From: an uncultured Collinsella sp.
GTDB taxonomy: Bacteria; Actinomycetota; Coriobacteriia; Coriobacteriales; Coriobacteriaceae
Direction of reading: 5' to 3'
Length of the DNA stretch: 9,280 bases
NCBI GenBank assembly: GCA_902495525.1
Contig: CABUXL010000065.1
Span: 1 to 9,280 of the forward strand
The position numbers and the translations under genes are program-made. How positions within the stretch are numbered: the first letter of the stretch is position 1; the number at the start of each line of letters is the position of its first letter. This document shows positions 8,003 through 9,280 of the stretch, piece by piece. Under the pieces are notes generated by a model. That model had not been told where the DNA came from, made no database searches, and saw only the letters and a list, made by a program, of their open reading frames with translations.

Positions 8003-8944
8003 ATGGCAGACGTCAAAAAAATCGCCACGCGCGTAAGCTACGGCGAGGCCCTCGTCGAGCTCGCCAACGAGCACGATGACTTTGTGGTCCTCGACGCCGA
8101 CCTGGCCGCCGCCACGCAGACCGGCAAGTTCAAGGCCGCCTGCCCCGATCGTTTCTTCGATGTGGGCATTGCCGAGAGTAACCTGATGGGCGTCGCCGCC
8201 GGTATCGCGACCACCGGCCGCGTTGCCTTCGCGAGCACCTTTGCCATGTTCGCCGCCGGCCGCGCTTTTGAGCAGGTCCGTAACTCCATCGGCTACCCGC
8301 ACCTCAACGTTAAGATTGGTGCCACGCACGCCGGTATCTCGGTGGGCGAGGACGGCGCCACGCACCAGTGCTGCGAGGATATCGCCCTCATGCGCGTCAT
8401 CCCTGGCATGACTGTGATCGTTCCTGCCGACGACGTCGAGGCCCGCGCGGTGACGCGCGCCGCCTACGAGTGCGACGGTCCGGTGTACATGCGCTTCGCC
8501 CGTTTGGCCTCGCCGGTTATCAACGACCCCGAGACCTACAACTTCGAGTTGGGTAAGGGTATTGTCATGCGCGAGGGCGCCGATGTGACCATCATCGCCT
8601 GTGGCCTGATGGTCGGCGAGGCTCTCGAGGCCGCCGAGCAGCTCGCTGCCGAGGGCATCGACGCCGAGGTCATCAACATGCACACCATCAAGCCCATCGA
8701 TGCCGACCTGATCGTCAAGAGCGCCACCAAGACCGGCCACGTCGTGACCGTCGAGGAGCACTCTGTGATCGGTGGCCTGGGCAGCGCCGTTGCCGACGTC
8801 CTGTGCGAGCAGTGCCCGACGCCGCTCAAGAAGATCGGCGTCAACGACACCTTCGGTGAGTCCGGCCCGGGCGCCGAGCTCCTGCACAAGTACGGCCTGG
8901 ACGCCGCCAACATCGTGGCGACCACCAAAGAGTTCTTGGGCTAA
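8003..8944 (+). CDS. transketolase, C-terminal (pyrimidine-binding) subunit
   Basis: This 313-residue chain is the partner of the preceding subunit. It holds the pyrimidine-binding domain, with the catalytic Glu that activates the thiamine ring in GIAESNLMG (E58), then the conserved ATHAGISVGEDGATHQ stretch that lines the active site. From about residue 190 follows the C-terminal transketolase domain (VTIIACGLMVGEALEAAEQL, VITMHT-like INMHTIKPID, VEEHSVIGGLGSAV). The two chains probably form an alpha2beta2 complex in the cytoplasm. ATG 8003 follows GAGAGGAG at 7988-7995 inside the end of the upstream gene; one base separates the genes. A longer frame opening at 7919 lies wholly within the upstream gene and is not used. 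The gene ends at a strong terminator, closing a two-gene operon. Codon bias is strong, fitting central metabolism. Confidence 0.95.
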   Translation: MADVKKIATRVSYGEALVELANEHDDFVVLDADLAAATQTGKFKAACPDRFFDVGIAESNLMGVAAGIATTGRVAFASTFAMFAAGRAFEQVRNSIGYPHLNVKIGATHAGISVGEDGATHQCCEDIALMRVIPGMTVIVPADDVEARAVTRAAYECDGPVYMRFARLASPVINDPETYNFELGKGIVMREGADVTIIACGLMVGEALEAAEQLAAEGIDAEVINMHTIKPIDADLIVKSATKTGHVVTVEEHSVIGGLGSAVADVLCEQCPTPLKKIGVNDTFGESGPGAELLHKYGLDAANIVATTKEFLG

Positions 8945-8992
8945 AGCAAGACGGATTTCAAGGACTGCTTCGCCAGTACTATGGAAACCCGG
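8945..8992. other. short spacer before the transketolase terminator
   Basis: Nothing recognisable is seen between the transketolase stop and the terminator stem. Confidence 0.5.
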
Positions 8993-9024
8993 CAGGGGCG
9001 CTCTCTTGGAGAGCGCCCCTGTTT
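8993..9024 (+). terminator. intrinsic terminator of the transketolase operon
   Basis: A perfect 13-base-pair stem (CAGGGGCGCTCTC 8993-9005 with 9009-9021) closes a TTG loop and is followed by TTT only. Stem strength is high, the T tract is short. Confidence 0.8.
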
Positions 9025-9025
9025 C

Positions 9026-9092
9026 AGTTGCGGTGAAATAGGGACTGATTAGACCTTTTAACTGGTAAAACAGTCCCTATTTCACCGCAACT
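9026..9092. repeat. perfect 22-base inverted repeat, REP/MITE-like
   Basis: Arms 9026-9047 and 9071-9092 are exact reverse complements over 22 bases, ending in GGGACTG and CAGTCCC next to a 23-base centre. The centre holds a nested TTTTA (9056-9060) and TAAAA (9066-9070) pair around ACTGG. It starts two bases after the terminator and has no T tract after it. The GGGACTG and AAATAGGGA character is what I associate with REP palindromes mobilised by Y1 (REP-associated) transposases; this is recollection, not a search. No transposase gene is present here. Confidence 0.7.
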
Positions 9093-9133
9093 TATGAAGA
9101 CGCCCCTCAAGCACGGTCCCATCAGGGAAAAGG

Positions 9134-9181
9134 GCATATATCGGCAAAGTGCAATTCAGACCCTTCCAACTTTGTATATGC
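9134..9181. repeat. interrupted inverted repeat
   Basis: GCATATA (9134-9140) pairs with TATATGC (9175-9181), and inside it CAAAG (9145-9149) pairs with CTTTG (9170-9174), with a 4-base TCGG bulge on the left side only and a 20-base loop. It could be a second palindromic element or a site flanking one. No function is assigned. Confidence 0.45.
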
Positions 9182-9280
9182 AGCACTTCAAGATAAACGC
9201 AGCGACCCCTTAGTTACCGCAGGCCGGGTACAGGGTTACTCTCCAAATCTTTCCGCAGGACGGAGGAGCCCCCGCAGCGC
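9182..9280. other. unassigned sequence at the window end
   Basis: No reading frame, hairpin with a T tract or promoter can be supported here. CCGCAG occurs twice within 9253-9278 (start of GGACGGAGG and of the final stretch). Minus-strand frames entering from the edge close within about 25 codons, so a gene end could be present but cannot be shown. Confidence 0.3.

Noticed and set aside
7069..8887. Long minus-strand frames of 319 and 303 codons opposite the transketolase genes
   Set aside because: Same cause: codon bias of the sense genes. No motif or start signal is visible.
9094..9213. 39-codon frame starting at ATG 9094
   Set aside because: No ribosome binding site, it begins at the edge of the 22-base inverted repeat and overlaps the second one. 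Its sequence resembles no family I know.

Overview
The window looks like chromosomal DNA of a high-GC Gram-positive of the class Coriobacteriia, most likely Collinsella or a close relative. This is inferred from the GC-rich codon use of the housekeeping genes, the Zn-type ribosomal protein L31 with a long Ala/Lys/Glu tail, the two-gene transketolase and the YitT-family membrane protein. No rRNA or other marker is present to fix the genus. All supported genes lie on the + strand.

Layout. (1) 1-867: the 3' part of an ABC-transporter ATPase gene, then a coupled small gene for a secreted, tyrosine-rich protein of unknown function, closed by a strong terminator. Codon use here is less GC-biased than further on, so this looks like accessory DNA. 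(2) 868-1184: no gene. It holds an inverted repeat (875-902), a very GC-rich terminator-like hairpin (959-998), a promoter (1072-1100) and a structured leader (1111-1178) in front of rpmE. (3) 1185-1681: rpmE (L31 with a C-terminal extension) and its terminator. (4) 1682-1951: no gene. It holds a REP-like imperfect palindrome, a second inverted repeat, a 16-base palindrome, a weak -10 candidate and the secA ribosome binding site. (5) 1952-5907: secA and prfB, overlapping by one base (TAATG). (6) 5908-6963: an intergenic spacer with a weak hairpin, a -10-like hexamer and a strong terminator that ends only 12 bases before the start codon of a YitT-family gene. (7) 6964-7170: an AT-richer spacer with no confident promoter. 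(8) 7171-8944: transketolase as separate N- and C-terminal subunits one base apart, with a strong terminator. (9) 8945-9280: no gene. It holds that terminator, a perfect 22-base inverted repeat and a second interrupted inverted repeat; I recognise nothing in the last ~100 bases.

The genes work in core processes: ribosome structure (L31), Sec protein export (SecA), stop-codon reading (RF2) and the non-oxidative pentose phosphate pathway (transketolase). I see no complete, unmistakably new system. The points most worth a second look are an RF2 whose anticodon-like motif reads SPT instead of SPF, two terminators sharing an identical 18-base hairpin tip, a terminator jammed against the yitT-like start codon, a probable L31 autoregulatory leader, REP-like palindromes, and the secreted Tyr-rich protein coupled to an ABC ATPase.
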